From Cryobacterium shii (lineage in GTDB: Bacteria > Actinomycetota > Actinomycetes > Actinomycetales > Microbacteriaceae), in the NCBI RefSeq assembly GCF_004402595.1, contig NZ_SOFY01000013.1:1-64000 (forward strand): 64,000 nucleotides of DNA, read 5' to 3'. The notes under the pieces were generated by a model, which saw only the letters and a program-made list of their open reading frames with translations, searched no databases and had not been told where the DNA came from. The stretch's first letter is position 1. Each line of letters begins with the position of its first letter. A program made the position numbers and the translations under genes. Below are positions 26,972-36,136 of the stretch, piece by piece.

Positions 26972-27400
26972 TCATTCCTTCGGCTGGTCGGCGTTTTCGA
27001 TGGACCCGGCGGGCCGGCTCGGGCGAGCGCCGGCCACGACCTCGATGCCCCGGCCCACGAAGCAGGTGCGGGTGCCGGTGTGGCAGGCCGCTCCGACCTG
27101 GTCTACCTGCACGAGGAGGGTGTCGGCGTCGCAGTCAAGCGCGGCGGACTTCACGTACTGGCCGTGCCCGGACGTGTCGCCCTTACGCCAGTATTCCTGG
27201 CGGCTGCGGGACCAGAAGGTCACGCGCCCTTCGGTCAGGGTGCGGCGCATGGCCTCCCGGTTCATCCAGCCCAGCATCAGCACCTCGCCGGTGTCCCACT
27301 GCTGCACCACCGCCGGCAGCAGTCCGTCGGAGTTGAAGACGGCGCGTTGGAGGGCCTCGTCCGGGGCGGAGAGCTGGGGGGTCGACGACTGGTCGGTCAT
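26972..27400 (-). CDS. hisI: Phosphoribosyl-AMP cyclohydrolase
   Basis: A 142-aa enzyme of histidine synthesis that opens the adenine ring of PR-AMP. Motifs are [31 protein letters not shown], the zinc- and metal-binding DCDADTLL, and [12 protein letters not shown]. The single-domain form, separate from HisE, is typical for Actinobacteria. It lies between hisF (36 nt upstream) and trpE (overlapping), linking the histidine and tryptophan parts of the operon. Confidence 0.95.
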   Translation of the reverse strand: MTDQSSTPQLSAPDEALQRAVFNSDGLLPAVVQQWDTGEVLMLGWMNREAMRRTLTEGRVTFWSRSRQEYWRKGDTSGHGQYVKSAALDCDADTLLVQVDQVGAACHTGTRTCFVGRGIEVVAGARPSRPAGSIENADQPKE

Positions 27401-27436
27401 TGCGGGGCCGTTTCGGATCGGGTGGGGCGCGGCATG

Positions 27437-28198
27437 TCAGCGCACCGGCATTCCGGCGCGCCGCAGTTCCTGCTTGACGTCGCCGATGGTCAACTGGCCG
27501 CTGTGGAACACGGACGCCGCGAGCACGGCGTCCGCTCCCGCCGCGATGGCCGGGGGGAAGTCCTCGACCTTCCCCGCCCCGCCCGACGCGATCACCGGCA
27601 CGGCGCTCAGCTCCCGCATCAGCGTGATCAGTTCGAGGTCGAACCCGGCCTTGGTGCCGTCGGCGTCGATGGAGTTCACGAGCAGTTCGCCCACCCCCAG
27701 CGCGATGGCCGTGCGCGCCCAGGCGAGCGCGTCCAGGTCGGTTTCGGTGCGACCGCCGTGAGTGGTGACGAGGAAACCGGATTCCGTTCGCCCGCTGCGT
27801 TTGACGTCGAGCGAGAGTACGAGCACCTGGGAGCCGAACCGGTCGGCGATCTCGCCGATCAGGGCCGGGCGCCTGATGGCGGCGCTGTTCACGCCGACCT
27901 TGTCGGCCCCGCTGGCCTGCAGACGCGACACGTCCTCGACACTGCGGATGCCGCCGCCGACCGTGAGCGGGATGAAGACCTGTTCCGCGGTGGCCCGAAC
28001 CACGTCGTAGGTGGTGGCGCGGTTGTCGACGGTCGCGGTCACGTCGAGGAAGGTGAGTTCGTCGGCGCCCTGCTCGTAGTAGCGGCGGGCGAGTTCGACC
28101 GGGTCGCCGGCGTCACGGAGGTTCTGGAAGTTCACGCCCTTGACCACGCGGCCGTCGGCCACGTCGAGGCAGGGAATCACCCGCACCGAGAGAGTCAC
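27437..28198 (-). CDS. hisF: Imidazole glycerol phosphate synthase subunit HisF
   Basis: A 253-aa TIM-barrel cyclase subunit. The N-terminus [20 protein letters not shown] carries one catalytic Asp, and [10 protein letters not shown] the region of the second. The phosphate-binding segments VGGGIRS and [13 protein letters not shown] are present. It makes IGP and AICAR with the amidotransferase HisH, which is absent from this window, as are hisA, hisB, hisC and hisD. The order hisG-hisF-hisI on one strand with short gaps implies a common transcript. Confidence 0.97.
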   Translation of the reverse strand: MTLSVRVIPCLDVADGRVVKGVNFQNLRDAGDPVELARRYYEQGADELTFLDVTATVDNRATTYDVVRATAEQVFIPLTVGGGIRSVEDVSRLQASGADKVGVNSAAIRRPALIGEIADRFGSQVLVLSLDVKRSGRTESGFLVTTHGGRTETDLDALAWARTAIALGVGELLVNSIDADGTKAGFDLELITLMRELSAVPVIASGGAGKVEDFPPAIAAGADAVLAASVFHSGQLTIGDVKQELRRAGMPVR

Positions 28199-28235
28199 GT
28201 TTTTGTTCTCCGTTACCGTTTGCCGACCGACCGCG

Positions 28236-29075
28236 TCAGAGGCGGGCGTTGTGGATGGCGCTGATCAGGATGGCGCGCGCGCCGAGCTCGTAGAGGGCGT
28301 CCATGACGTGGTTCGTGTTCAGGCGCGGGATCATCACCCGAACGGCCACCCAGTCCGGGTCGTGCAGGGACGACACCGTGGGCGACTCGATGCCCGGCGC
28401 CAGCAGGCAGGCGTCGTCGAGGAGCGTCAGGGGGATGTCGTAGTCCATCAGCACGTACTGGCGGGCGACGAGCACGCCCTGCAGCCGGCGCAGCAGGGTC
28501 GCGATGCCGGGCTTGTCGTTTTCGGAGCTGATCAGCACGGCGGTGGACTGCAGGATGACCGGGCCGAAGATCTCCAGGCCGGCCTTGCGCAGGGTGGTGC
28601 CGGTGGAGACCACGTCGGCGACGGCATCCGCCACGCCCAGCTGCACGGCGGACTCGACGGCGCCGTCGAGGGGAACCAGGTGCACCTCGACGTCGTGCCC
28701 GGCGAGGAAGGTCTCGACCAGTCCGGGGTAGCTCGTCGCGACGCGCAGTCCGGACAGGTCGGCCAGGGTGGAGAAGCGGCCGGCCGGTCCGGCGAAGCGG
28801 AACGTGGAGTCGCCGAAGTCGAGGCTGGCGATCTCCTGGGCGGTGGAGCGCGAGTCGAGCAGCAGGTCGCGGCCGGTGATACCCACGTCGAGGGCGCCGG
28901 AGCCGACGTAGGTCGCGATGTCCCGCGGGCGCAGGTAGAAGAACTCGACGTCGTTCAGCGGGTCGGAGACCACGAGGTCGCGCGGGTCACGGCGACCGGT
29001 GTAGCCGGCCTCGTGCAGCATCTGGGCGGCGGTTTCGGACAGCGAGCCCTTGTTGGGCACGGCAATTCTCAGCAT
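28236..29075 (-). CDS. hisG: ATP phosphoribosyltransferase (long form)
   Basis: The 279-aa enzyme performs the first step of histidine synthesis, coupling PRPP and ATP. The N-terminus is [18 protein letters not shown], and the PRPP-binding loop region reads [13 protein letters not shown]. The length and the C-terminal segment ([17 protein letters not shown]) identify the long, hexameric, histidine-inhibited form that works without HisZ. It is preceded by hisE (54 nt). Confidence 0.97.
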   Translation of the reverse strand: MLRIAVPNKGSLSETAAQMLHEAGYTGRRDPRDLVVSDPLNDVEFFYLRPRDIATYVGSGALDVGITGRDLLLDSRSTAQEIASLDFGDSTFRFAGPAGRFSTLADLSGLRVATSYPGLVETFLAGHDVEVHLVPLDGAVESAVQLGVADAVADVVSTGTTLRKAGLEIFGPVILQSTAVLISSENDKPGIATLLRRLQGVLVARQYVLMDYDIPLTLLDDACLLAPGIESPTVSSLHDPDWVAVRVMIPRLNTNHVMDALYELGARAILISAIHNARL

Positions 29076-29129
29076 GGGATCACTCTCTGCGTTTGGAAGA
29101 ATCTTTGCGGGCTCGGAAACGATCGGCTG

Positions 29130-29393
29130 CTACAGATGCCGGTAGACGTCGGCGGGGGTGAGCCCCTTCGCCAGCATCATCACCTGCACGTGGTACAGCA
29201 GCTGGCTCATTTCGGCCGCCGCCTCGTCGTCGCTCTGGAACTCGGCAGCCATCCAGACTTCGGCGGCTTCCTCCACGATCTTCTTGCCGATGGCATGCAC
29301 GCCGGCATCGAGCTCGCGCACGGTCCCCGAGCCCTCCGGCCGAGTCCGGGCTTTGTCGCTCAGTTCAGCAAACAGGTCGTCGAAAGTCTTCAC
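29130..29393 (-). CDS. hisE: Phosphoribosyl-ATP pyrophosphatase
   Basis: An 87-aa all-alpha NTP-pyrophosphatase (MazG-like fold) converting PR-ATP to PR-AMP. The acidic metal-binding signature is [11 protein letters not shown], with a second acidic cluster in [15 protein letters not shown]. The length is exactly that of stand-alone HisE. It lies 12 nt after rpe and is followed by hisG. Confidence 0.96.
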   Translation of the reverse strand: MKTFDDLFAELSDKARTRPEGSGTVRELDAGVHAIGKKIVEEAAEVWMAAEFQSDDEAAAEMSQLLYHVQVMMLAKGLTPADVYRHL

Positions 29394-29405
29394 CTGTCTA
29401 GGGTA

Positions 29406-30074
29406 CTAGTGCGCGTGCGGGTGTTCGTTCGCGGCGGCGCGCAGCAGGGCGATCTGCTTCGCCGGGTCGGGCGAGTTGAACACGCTGGAGCCCGCCACGA
29501 AGGTGTTGGCCCCGGCCTCGGCGGCGATCACGATCGTCTCCTCGGTGATTCCGCCGTCGACCTGCAGCCAGATGTCCAGGCCGGTCTTATTCACGGCCTC
29601 GGACAGGGTGCGGAGTTTGCGCATGGTGGAGGGCATGAAGCTCTGGCCGCCGAAGCCGGGTTCGACGGTCATGATCAGCACCTGGTCGAACTCGGGCAGC
29701 AGCTCGAGGTAGGGCTCGATGGCCGTGCCGGGCTTGAGGGCGATGCCGGCCCGGGCGCCGATCTGGCGGAGCCTCCGGGCCAGGGCGACCGGGTTGGTGG
29801 TGGCCTCGGCGTGGAAGGTGACCGAGAACGCCCCGGCCTCCGCGTAACCCGGTGCCCAGAGTTCCGGGTTTTCGATCATCAGGTGCAGGTCGAACGGAAG
29901 CGGGGACACCTGCGCCAGCCGGTCGACCACGGGCGGCCCGAACGTCAGGTTGGGCACGAAGTGGTTGTCCATGATGTCGACGTGCACCAGGTCAGCCGAG
30001 CGGATGCGGCCGAGGTCACGTTCGAGATTGGCGAAATCGGCGGCGAGAATGCTGGGGTTAATCCTGGTGACCAT
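29406..30074 (-). CDS. rpe: Ribulose-phosphate 3-epimerase
   Basis: A 222-aa TIM barrel that interconverts ribulose-5-phosphate and xylulose-5-phosphate. It starts with INPSILAADFANLERDL, then VHVDIMDNHFVPNLTFGP (metal-binding Asp and His), DLHLMIENPE, MTVEPGFGGQSF and QVDGGITEE. It is the first gene of the his-trp run. Its product supplies the ribose-phosphate pool that leads to PRPP, used by HisG and TrpD. Upstream lies the structured 239-bp intergenic region. Confidence 0.97.
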   Translation of the reverse strand: MVTRINPSILAADFANLERDLGRIRSADLVHVDIMDNHFVPNLTFGPPVVDRLAQVSPLPFDLHLMIENPELWAPGYAEAGAFSVTFHAEATTNPVALARRLRQIGARAGIALKPGTAIEPYLELLPEFDQVLIMTVEPGFGGQSFMPSTMRKLRTLSEAVNKTGLDIWLQVDGGITEETIVIAAEAGANTFVAGSSVFNSPDPAKQIALLRAAANEHPHAH

Positions 30075-30151
30075 GTTTTCACCCTACTGCGGTGAGCCAC
30101 TCTGGAGTGGCGGAGGGTCCCGGCCCTCGCAGCGGCGCAAATCCAGGCGGG

Positions 30152-30192
30152 CCCGACCCGCCCGACCCGCCCGACCCGCCCGACCCGCCCGA
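30152..30192. repeat. 9-bp tandem repeat (CCCGACCCG), four and a half copies
   Basis: Exact units at 30152-30160, 30161-30169, 30170-30178 and 30179-30187, then a partial fifth copy (CCCGA). It is non-coding and sits upstream of the rpe start codon. Such repeats change copy number easily by slippage. Confidence 0.85.
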
Positions 30193-30279
30193 ACGAATTC
30201 GACGGAGATTTTGCCGGAATCGGCCCCAAACACACCTGAAAACACGGTTTTAGACCAGAATCTCCGTCGAATTGGTTCG
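30190..30279. repeat. 90-bp structured element with a 21-bp inverted repeat
   Basis: Left arm 30190-30210 (CGAACGAATTCGACGGAGATT) begins the element; right arm 30259-30279 is its complement except for one central G-G mismatch, leaving an uninterrupted 15-bp pairing plus 5 bp. The 48-nt interior contains a small hairpin AAAAC-ACG-GTTTT (30238-30250). It lies between rsmB (ending 30314) and rpe (starting 30074). It is too long-looped for a standard terminator; a mobile miniature element, a structured RNA or a protein-binding cruciform are possible. A further 12-bp palindrome, CCGGTGCACCGG, is at 30283-30294. Confidence 0.8.
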
Positions 30280-30313
30280 ACACCGGTGCACCGGATCGAG
30301 CCGGAGGCACCGG

Positions 30314-31759
30314 CTATGCGGTGCGCTCGAGCAGCGTGATGAACATGGCGTCGGTGCCGTGGCGGTGCGGCCAGAGTTGCACGCTGTGGCCGTCGTCGGG
30401 GAGGTCAAGCTCGGAGCTGCTCAGCCCCTGCAGCACGGCGGCAGTGTCGAGGGTGTGTACCCGGTCGCCCCACTTCTTGAGGGCGGACGCGACGATCCCG
30501 CGGGTTTCCGCGATGTGCGGCGAGCAGGTGACGTAGGCGAGGATGCCGCCGGGCTTGAGGGCGCCGAGGGCCGCGTCGATCAGGCCGGACTGCAGGTCGG
30601 AGAGCTCGGCGACGTCCTTGGGCTGCTTGCGCCAGCGCGCTTCCGGGCGGCGGCGCAGCGCGCCGAGCCCGGTGCACGGAGCGTCGAGGAGGATCCGGTC
30701 GAATTCCTCGGGGTGCGCGTCGGCGAAGGTGGTGCCGTCCTGCTCCCAGACCGCCACATCGGTCGGGACGGCGGCCAGAGCCTTGCGCACGAGTGTGGCC
30801 CGGGCCGGGACGAGTTCGTTGGCGACGAGGTGGGCTCCCCCGCCCAGCGCTTCGGCGGCCAGCAGCGCGGCCTTGCCGCCGGGGCCCGCGCAGAGGTCGA
30901 GCCAACGCTCTCCCGGTGCGATCGGCCGGGCCCGGCTGAGGCTGAGGGCGGCCAATTGGGAACCCTCGTCCTGCACCCGGACGCGGCCGTCGCTGTCCTG
31001 CATTATGTGCAGGGGGTCGCCGCCGGCGAGCACGAAGCCGGCCGGCGAGAACGCGTTGGCGACGCCGAGACCCTCGGTGTCCTCCGTGTTGCTCAGGCCG
31101 GGCAGGGCCACCATGTTCACCCGGGGTGCGGCGTTGTCGGCGATCAGGAGGTCTTCCAGCTCGGCCTCGCGCCCTTCGAGGCGCAGGGACTGGCGGAACG
31201 CCCGCACCACCCAGACCGGGTGCGAGTGCTCCGCGGCGAGCCGGTCGTCCTCGCCGGTGGCCCCGGCGAGGACGCGGTCGCGCCACTCCTCGGGGGTGGA
31301 ACGGGAGATGGTGCGCAGCACCCCGTTCGTGAACCCGGTGGCCGCGCGGGACCCGACCTGGCGGGCCAGTTCGACGGACTCATTGACGGCCGCGTGGGTC
31401 GCCACCCGGGTGGCGAGCAGCTGGTGCGTGCCCAGGCGCAGCACGTCGAGGATGGCCGGGTCGATCGCGGTGACCGGGCGACCGGCCGCCTCGGCGATCA
31501 CCCGGTCGTAGAACCCCTGCATCCGCAGGGTTCCGTAGGTCAGCTCGGTGGCCAGCGCGGCATCCGCGGTGTTCAGGGCCGCCCGTTTGATGCGGGTGGG
31601 CAGCAGCAGGTTGGCGTAGGCGTCGGATTCCCGCACTGCGGCGATCACCTCGTAGGCGACCCGGCGGGCCGGCTGCACGAAGTCGGTGGGGGCCCGCTCC
31701 CGCCGACGCTCCTGGCGGCGCGGTTCCTGCCTCCGGTCACGGTTAAGCTCGTCGCTCAT
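30314..31759 (-). CDS. rsmB: 16S rRNA m5C967 methyltransferase RsmB/Sun
   Basis: A 481-aa protein with an N-terminal NusB-like RNA-binding domain (about 25-165) and a C-terminal SAM methyltransferase domain. The SAM motif is LDLCAGPGGKAALLA. The two cysteines of RNA m5C enzymes are in LLDAPCTGLGALRRRPEARW and YVTCSPHIAET. ATG 31759 overlaps the fmt stop (ATGA); residues upstream of it in the same frame are not family-like. The fmt-rsmB pairing is widely conserved. It is cytoplasmic and acts on ribosomal RNA. Confidence 0.95.
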   Translation of the reverse strand: MSDELNRDRRQEPRRQERRRERAPTDFVQPARRVAYEVIAAVRESDAYANLLLPTRIKRAALNTADAALATELTYGTLRMQGFYDRVIAEAAGRPVTAIDPAILDVLRLGTHQLLATRVATHAAVNESVELARQVGSRAATGFTNGVLRTISRSTPEEWRDRVLAGATGEDDRLAAEHSHPVWVVRAFRQSLRLEGREAELEDLLIADNAAPRVNMVALPGLSNTEDTEGLGVANAFSPAGFVLAGGDPLHIMQDSDGRVRVQDEGSQLAALSLSRARPIAPGERWLDLCAGPGGKAALLAAEALGGGAHLVANELVPARATLVRKALAAVPTDVAVWEQDGTTFADAHPEEFDRILLDAPCTGLGALRRRPEARWRKQPKDVAELSDLQSGLIDAALGALKPGGILAYVTCSPHIAETRGIVASALKKWGDRVHTLDTAAVLQGLSSSELDLPDDGHSVQLWPHRHGTDAMFITLLERTA

Positions 31760-32673
31760 GAGGCGACCACCTCCGTCGCCGCTACTCCACGCCACCAGTC
31801 GACTGCCTTCATTGGTTTCTTTCCGGCCGGTTGCACGGTGACGAGCTCGAGGGGCTCCGTTCCCGTTCCAATCAGCACTTTCTTGTCGATCTCTCGGATC
31901 AGGCCTGCGGGGTGCGGCTCGGCCCCCGTGGCCGGGGCCACGTCGAGAAGTTTGAGGCGGGCGCCGGCGAGCTCCGTGAAGGCGCCGGGCTCCGGGGTGA
32001 CGCCGCGCACGCGGCTGTACACGGCCTGCGCCGATGCGGACCAGTCGATGCGGGCATCCGCGAGGGTGAGTTTGGGGGCGAGGGTGACCTCGCCGACCTG
32101 GGCCACCGGTGAGACGACGCCGGCCTCGAGGTCATCGATCACCTGCAGCAGCAGCCGGGCGCCGCTCTCACTGAGGCCCGCGAGCAGGCTGCCGGAGGTG
32201 GCATCCGCGCCGATCGTCTCGGACGACTGGGCGAACACCGGGCCGGCGTCGAGCTCGGGCACCAGCTGGAACACGGCGGCACCGGTGAGTTCGTCCCCGG
32301 CGATGACGGCGCACTGCACGGGCGCCGCGCCGCGCCAGCGCGGTAGGAGGGAGAAGTGCAGGTTGATCCAGCCCAGTCTGGGCACCGACAGGAGCGGCTC
32401 GCGGACGAGTCCGCCGTAGGCCACGATCACCCCGAGATCGGGTTGCAGGGCGGCGATCTCCTCGGTCGCGGACGCGTCGAGGCGGTTTGCCTTCAGCAGG
32501 CGCAGCCCGCGCTCCTCGGCGGCCTGCGCCACTGGCGAGGGGGTGAGCAGGCGTTTACGGCCGAGCGGGGCATCCGCCCGGCTGATGACGGCCGCGATCT
32601 CGTGGCGGGAATCGTTCAGCAGCACCAGGCTGGGCACGGCCGCCTGGGGCGTGCCGGCGAAGACGAGTTTCAT
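31756..32673 (-). CDS. fmt: Methionyl-tRNA formyltransferase
   Basis: A 305-aa enzyme that formylates initiator Met-tRNA with 10-formyl-THF. Motifs are MKLVFAGTPQAAVPSL, the active-site NLHFSLLPRWRGAAPVQ (Asn, His), the catalytic Asp in ELDAGPVFAQ, and the C-terminal OB-fold domain (LIREIDKKVLIGTG). It starts directly after priA and overlaps rsmB by 4 nt, forming the common priA-fmt-rsmB translation cluster. Confidence 0.97.
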   Translation of the reverse strand: MKLVFAGTPQAAVPSLVLLNDSRHEIAAVISRADAPLGRKRLLTPSPVAQAAEERGLRLLKANRLDASATEEIAALQPDLGVIVAYGGLVREPLLSVPRLGWINLHFSLLPRWRGAAPVQCAVIAGDELTGAAVFQLVPELDAGPVFAQSSETIGADATSGSLLAGLSESGARLLLQVIDDLEAGVVSPVAQVGEVTLAPKLTLADARIDWSASAQAVYSRVRGVTPEPGAFTELAGARLKLLDVAPATGAEPHPAGLIREIDKKVLIGTGTEPLELVTVQPAGKKPMKAVDWWRGVAATEVVAS

Positions 32674-34722
32674 TTAGAGCAGCTCCGGGTCATCGAATCG
32701 TACTTTGAGTGTAGGCGCGGGGCGGAACGCTGCCCCCTTGGGGCGCCGACGCCGGGCCGCATTGCGCACGATGGCGGCTTTGAGGAGCCGGGCCACGTCG
32801 TCGCCGGTGCTGCCGTACGCGAAGCGCACGATGGCGCGCACGAGCGGCGCCCCCGTGCTACCCGGCCCCGCGCTGCCAGGCTCCGTGCTGACCGGGCCGA
32901 GCACGTCCACGCCGTCCATCCCGGCCAGGTCGACCACGGCCACGGCGACGTCCGCGGCGGTGCCGGTGACGGATGCGACGCGCACCGCGGGCGGGAATCG
33001 CAGCTGGCGCCGGTCGTACAATTCCGCCGCGGCGAGAGCCTCGGGCTGCCAGTTGTTCAGCGACCGCGCCAGGACCCCGCCGACCCCGACCAGGATCACC
33101 GGGGCGCCCGGTCCCGCGAGGGCGGCGGCATTGGACCACCAGCGGAGGCAGTCCTCCCCGACCCGCAGGGACTCGCGGGCGAGCATCCGTTCGCCGTCCA
33201 GCAGCAGGATGGCTCGGTAGCCGCCGGTCGGGATGGGCTCCGCCCCGCGGGTGGCGATCACCAGGGCCGGTTCGGCCCCCAGCTGCTGCAGCTGATGGTC
33301 GCCGTCGGCCACGATCACCCGTGCGCCGGGGAACGCCCGGCCGAGTTCCTCGGCGGTGCGCCCGGTGCCCAGGGTGACCACCCGCAGGCTCCGGCCGTCG
33401 CAGTGCACGCAGGCCCAGTCCGCCGCGAGGGCGCCACACCAGCGGCACGACGGGGTGGCCGAAGCCGAGGCCAGGCCCAGCGGGCCTTGGCACGTGGTGC
33501 AGCGGGCGGACTTCTTGCAGCTCTGGCAGGCGAGCATGGGTGCGTAGCCCGGGCTGGCCACCTGCACCAGGACGGGGCCGTGTTTGACGGCCTCCTTGGC
33601 GGCCAGCCACGCGGCCGTGGGGATGCGCGCGGCCCGCGCCTGCGGGTCGGGCTCCGACTGGAAGTCGGTGGGGATCACCCGGGGATGCCGGTTCCGGGCC
33701 GGGTGCACCTCGGTCAGCCAGCCGATTTCGACCAGGCGCTGCACCTCCACTGTGCGGGAGTGGCCGAGGAACACCAGCGCGCAGTCGGCCTGCCCCTGGC
33801 GCACGAGGGAGGCGTCGCGGGCGTGCACATAGGGGCTGAGCGGTTCGCTGTGCAGCGGGTCCCCGTCGTCCCAGAGCGCGATCAGGCCGAGGTCATGGGC
33901 GGGCGCGTAGACCGCGGACCGGTTGCCGAGCACGATCCGCGGCGCCGGCTCGAGGCAGGCCAGGAACGCCCGATACCGGTCCGGGTTCGGCTGACGGGCG
34001 TCGACCCGGCTGACGGAGCCGGTCGGGGCAAGCTGGTCGAGGGCCGCCTGCACCTGGTCCTGGTCGCGGTAGTCCGGAACGACGAGCACCGCGCTGCGGC
34101 CGGCGGCCAGGGTCGCCACGGCCAGCTCAGCCATGGTCCGCGCCCAGAGCCCGATGGTGCGTCCGTCCGGAAGCGGCACGAGGTCGGGCACTGCGGCGAC
34201 GCAGAGCCGCTGCCGGGCCAGCACGGGCGGGCCGAGTGAGTCCTGGGGGTAGTCGGTGAAGAACGCAACGGTATCCGTTGCGCTCGAAGCGTCGCCCGGC
34301 ACGGCGTCGGCCCCGGCCGCCGCTCGCGCGGCCAGCCACGCCTTCTCCACCCGCACCTGCCGCGGCGGCACGGCGAGACGGATGATGTCGCTCGCGTTCC
34401 CGGCGGCCCGGTCGGCCAGTCGCCGGGCCAGCTGCCAGACCGCCGGGGTCAGCACCTGGGCCGCGGAGACCACGCCGTCGATGGGGCTGAGCGCGCCCTG
34501 GAACTCGGCACCGGCCTCGGCCTGCGCCTGTTCCGGCGCGCCCAGGACCTCGATCAGGTAGCCCTCGGCGACCCGGCTGGCCGAGCGCAGCGGCACCTTG
34601 ACCCGCACGCCGGGAAGGGCGAGGTCCGCGAGCTCCGGAGGAATGCTGTAGTCGAACAGGTGGTCGAGCTGGGGAAGGGGCGAATCGATCAGCACGCGTG
34701 CCACGAGGCCGGCGCGGGTCAC
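32674..34722 (-). CDS. priA: PriA-like primosomal protein, degenerate helicase
   Basis: The 682-aa protein keeps the PriA 3'-DNA-binding domain (VLIDSPLPQLDHLFDYSIP) and eight zinc-binding cysteines in four C-x2-C pairs (CQSC, CTTC, CRWC, CVHC). No GxGKT Walker A loop is visible; the expected place reads AAGRSAVLVVPDYRDQ. The DEAH position reads LWDDGDPLHSEP. Loss of ATPase motifs is known for actinobacterial PriA, so a structural role at restarted forks is likely. GTG 34722 is preferred (AGGGA about 8 nt upstream); the frame stays open into metK but lacks family residues. Genes metK, priA, fmt and rsmB lie in one direction. Confidence 0.9.
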   Translation of the reverse strand: MTRAGLVARVLIDSPLPQLDHLFDYSIPPELADLALPGVRVKVPLRSASRVAEGYLIEVLGAPEQAQAEAGAEFQGALSPIDGVVSAAQVLTPAVWQLARRLADRAAGNASDIIRLAVPPRQVRVEKAWLAARAAAGADAVPGDASSATDTVAFFTDYPQDSLGPPVLARQRLCVAAVPDLVPLPDGRTIGLWARTMAELAVATLAAGRSAVLVVPDYRDQDQVQAALDQLAPTGSVSRVDARQPNPDRYRAFLACLEPAPRIVLGNRSAVYAPAHDLGLIALWDDGDPLHSEPLSPYVHARDASLVRQGQADCALVFLGHSRTVEVQRLVEIGWLTEVHPARNRHPRVIPTDFQSEPDPQARAARIPTAAWLAAKEAVKHGPVLVQVASPGYAPMLACQSCKKSARCTTCQGPLGLASASATPSCRWCGALAADWACVHCDGRSLRVVTLGTGRTAEELGRAFPGARVIVADGDHQLQQLGAEPALVIATRGAEPIPTGGYRAILLLDGERMLARESLRVGEDCLRWWSNAAALAGPGAPVILVGVGGVLARSLNNWQPEALAAAELYDRRQLRFPPAVRVASVTGTAADVAVAVVDLAGMDGVDVLGPVSTEPGSAGPGSTGAPLVRAIVRFAYGSTGDDVARLLKAAIVRNAARRRRPKGAAFRPAPTLKVRFDDPELL

Positions 34723-34755
34723 CGTCAGCGTCCCTGTCGTCGGCGCCGCTCCGGC

Positions 34756-34800
34756 CTGGTCACAACACGGCTGGTCACAACACGGCTGGTCACAACATGG
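34756..34800. repeat. 15-bp tandem repeat, three copies, between metK and priA
   Basis: CTGGTCACAACACGG at 34756-34770 and 34771-34785, and CTGGTCACAACATGG at 34786-34800. On the minus strand each unit contains TGTTGTGACCAG. It occupies over half of the 82-nt gap before the priA start. It may be a slippage product or a repeated protein-binding site. Confidence 0.85.
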
Positions 34801-34804
34801 CAGG

Positions 34805-35998
34805 TCAAAGCCGGGCTGCGCTTCGCAGGTCGTCGACCCGGTCGAGTCGCTCCCAGGTGAAGTCGGGCAGTTCCCGGCCGAAGTGGCCGTAGGCGGCCGT
34901 CTGCAGGTAGATCGGGCGGAGCAGGTCGAGGGACGCGATGATCGCGGCCGGGCGGAGGTCGAAGACCTCGCGGATCGCGGCGGTGATGTCACGGTCCGGG
35001 AGGGTGCCGGTGCCGAAGGTCTCCACGTACAGCCCGACCGGGGAGGCCTTGCCGATCGCGTACGCGACCTGGATTTCGAGTCGCTCGGCGAGTCCGGCGG
35101 CCACCGCGTTCTTGGCGACCCAGCGCATCGCGTAGGCGGCGGACCGGTCGACCTTCGAGGGGTCCTTGCCGCTGAACGCTCCCCCCCCGTGCCGGCTCGA
35201 GCCACCGTAGGTGTCGATGATGATCTTGCGGCCGGTGAGGCCGGCATCACCCTGGGGGCCGCCGATCTCGAAGCGGCCGGTTGGGTTGATCAGCATGTTC
35301 AGGTCGCTGGAATCAAGCTCGACCCGGGCGAGCACGGGCCGGATGACCAGTTCTTCGACCTCGGCGCGCAGCCGTTCGTTGGAGACCGACGGCGAGTGCT
35401 GGGTGGAGAGCACGACGGTCTGCACGGTCCGCGGCGTGATGCCGTCGTAACCGATGGTGACCTGGGTCTTGCCGTCGGGACGCAGGTAGTCCAGTTCGCC
35501 GGATTTGCGCACCTCGGCCAGGCGTTCCGCGAGGCGGTGCGCGATCCAGATCGGGATCGGCATCAGCTCGGGCGTCTCGCGGGTGGCGTAGCCGAACATG
35601 ATGCCCTGGTCGCCGGCTCCCTGACGGTCGAAGTCGTCGACGCTCGACTCTTCCCGGCGCTCGAAGGCGTTGTCGACGCCCTGCGCGATGTCGGGAGACT
35701 GCCCGCCGATGGAGATCTCCACACCGCAGGACCGGCCGTCGAACCACACGTCCGACGAGTCGTAGCCGATGTCGGTGATGCACTTGCGCACGATCGACGG
35801 GATCTCGACGTAGGCCTCGGTGGTGACCTCGCCCGCCACGTGCACGAGGCCGGTCGTGACGAGGGTCTCGACCGCGACGCGGCTGTTCGGGTCTTCGGCG
35901 AGGAGGGCGTCGAGGATGCTGTCGGAGATCTGGTCGCAGATCTTGTCGGGGTGACCCTCGGTGACTGATTCCGAGGTGAAGAGGCGAAGATCGCTCAT
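34805..35998 (-). CDS. metK: S-adenosylmethionine synthetase
   Basis: A 397-aa enzyme making SAM from methionine and ATP. Motifs: [20 protein letters not shown] (ATP and methionine site), [12 protein letters not shown], and [18 protein letters not shown], which forms the phosphate loop. The ATG at 35998 gives the standard [12 protein letters not shown] start; the longer frame is spurious. No SAM riboswitch could be recognised in the 138-nt upstream gap. A weak Shine-Dalgarno (GAGACGGG) precedes the ATG. Confidence 0.97.
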   Translation of the reverse strand: MSDLRLFTSESVTEGHPDKICDQISDSILDALLAEDPNSRVAVETLVTTGLVHVAGEVTTEAYVEIPSIVRKCITDIGYDSSDVWFDGRSCGVEISIGGQSPDIAQGVDNAFERREESSVDDFDRQGAGDQGIMFGYATRETPELMPIPIWIAHRLAERLAEVRKSGELDYLRPDGKTQVTIGYDGITPRTVQTVVLSTQHSPSVSNERLRAEVEELVIRPVLARVELDSSDLNMLINPTGRFEIGGPQGDAGLTGRKIIIDTYGGSSRHGGGAFSGKDPSKVDRSAAYAMRWVAKNAVAAGLAERLEIQVAYAIGKASPVGLYVETFGTGTLPDRDITAAIREVFDLRPAAIIASLDLLRPIYLQTAAYGHFGRELPDFTWERLDRVDDLRSAARL

Positions 35999-36056
35999 CT
36001 GGCCCGTCTCTGTTGATGAACACGCCGGTGAACAACGTGTTGAAGTGAACATGGTG

Positions 36057-36096
36057 AAAAAACCCGACCCGACCGGCCCCGGAGGACTCCGGCGCC
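36057..36096 (-). terminator. Possible terminator after coaBC
   Basis: On the minus strand the hairpin GGCGCCGGAG-TC-CTCCGGGGCC (36075-36096; one mismatch) is followed after 12 nt by six U residues (36057-36062). The spacing is longer than in classical intrinsic terminators. It lies 41 nt past the coaBC stop and before metK. Confidence 0.35.
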
Positions 36097-36136
36097 GCGA
36101 ACAGCCCGGCAACCCGTGAACGGATGCCCGGCAGGC

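Noticed and set aside
26976-27436. Trp attenuator or T-box before trpE
   Set aside because: trpE lies inside an operon, overlapping hisI; there is no leader peptide or T-box sequence.
34741-34800. CRISPR-like array
   Set aside because: The units are contiguous without spacers and only 15 bp; it is a simple tandem repeat.
35999-36136. SAM riboswitch upstream of metK
   Set aside because: No known SAM aptamer pattern could be recognised; only a weak hairpin and short repeated GTTCA segments are present.
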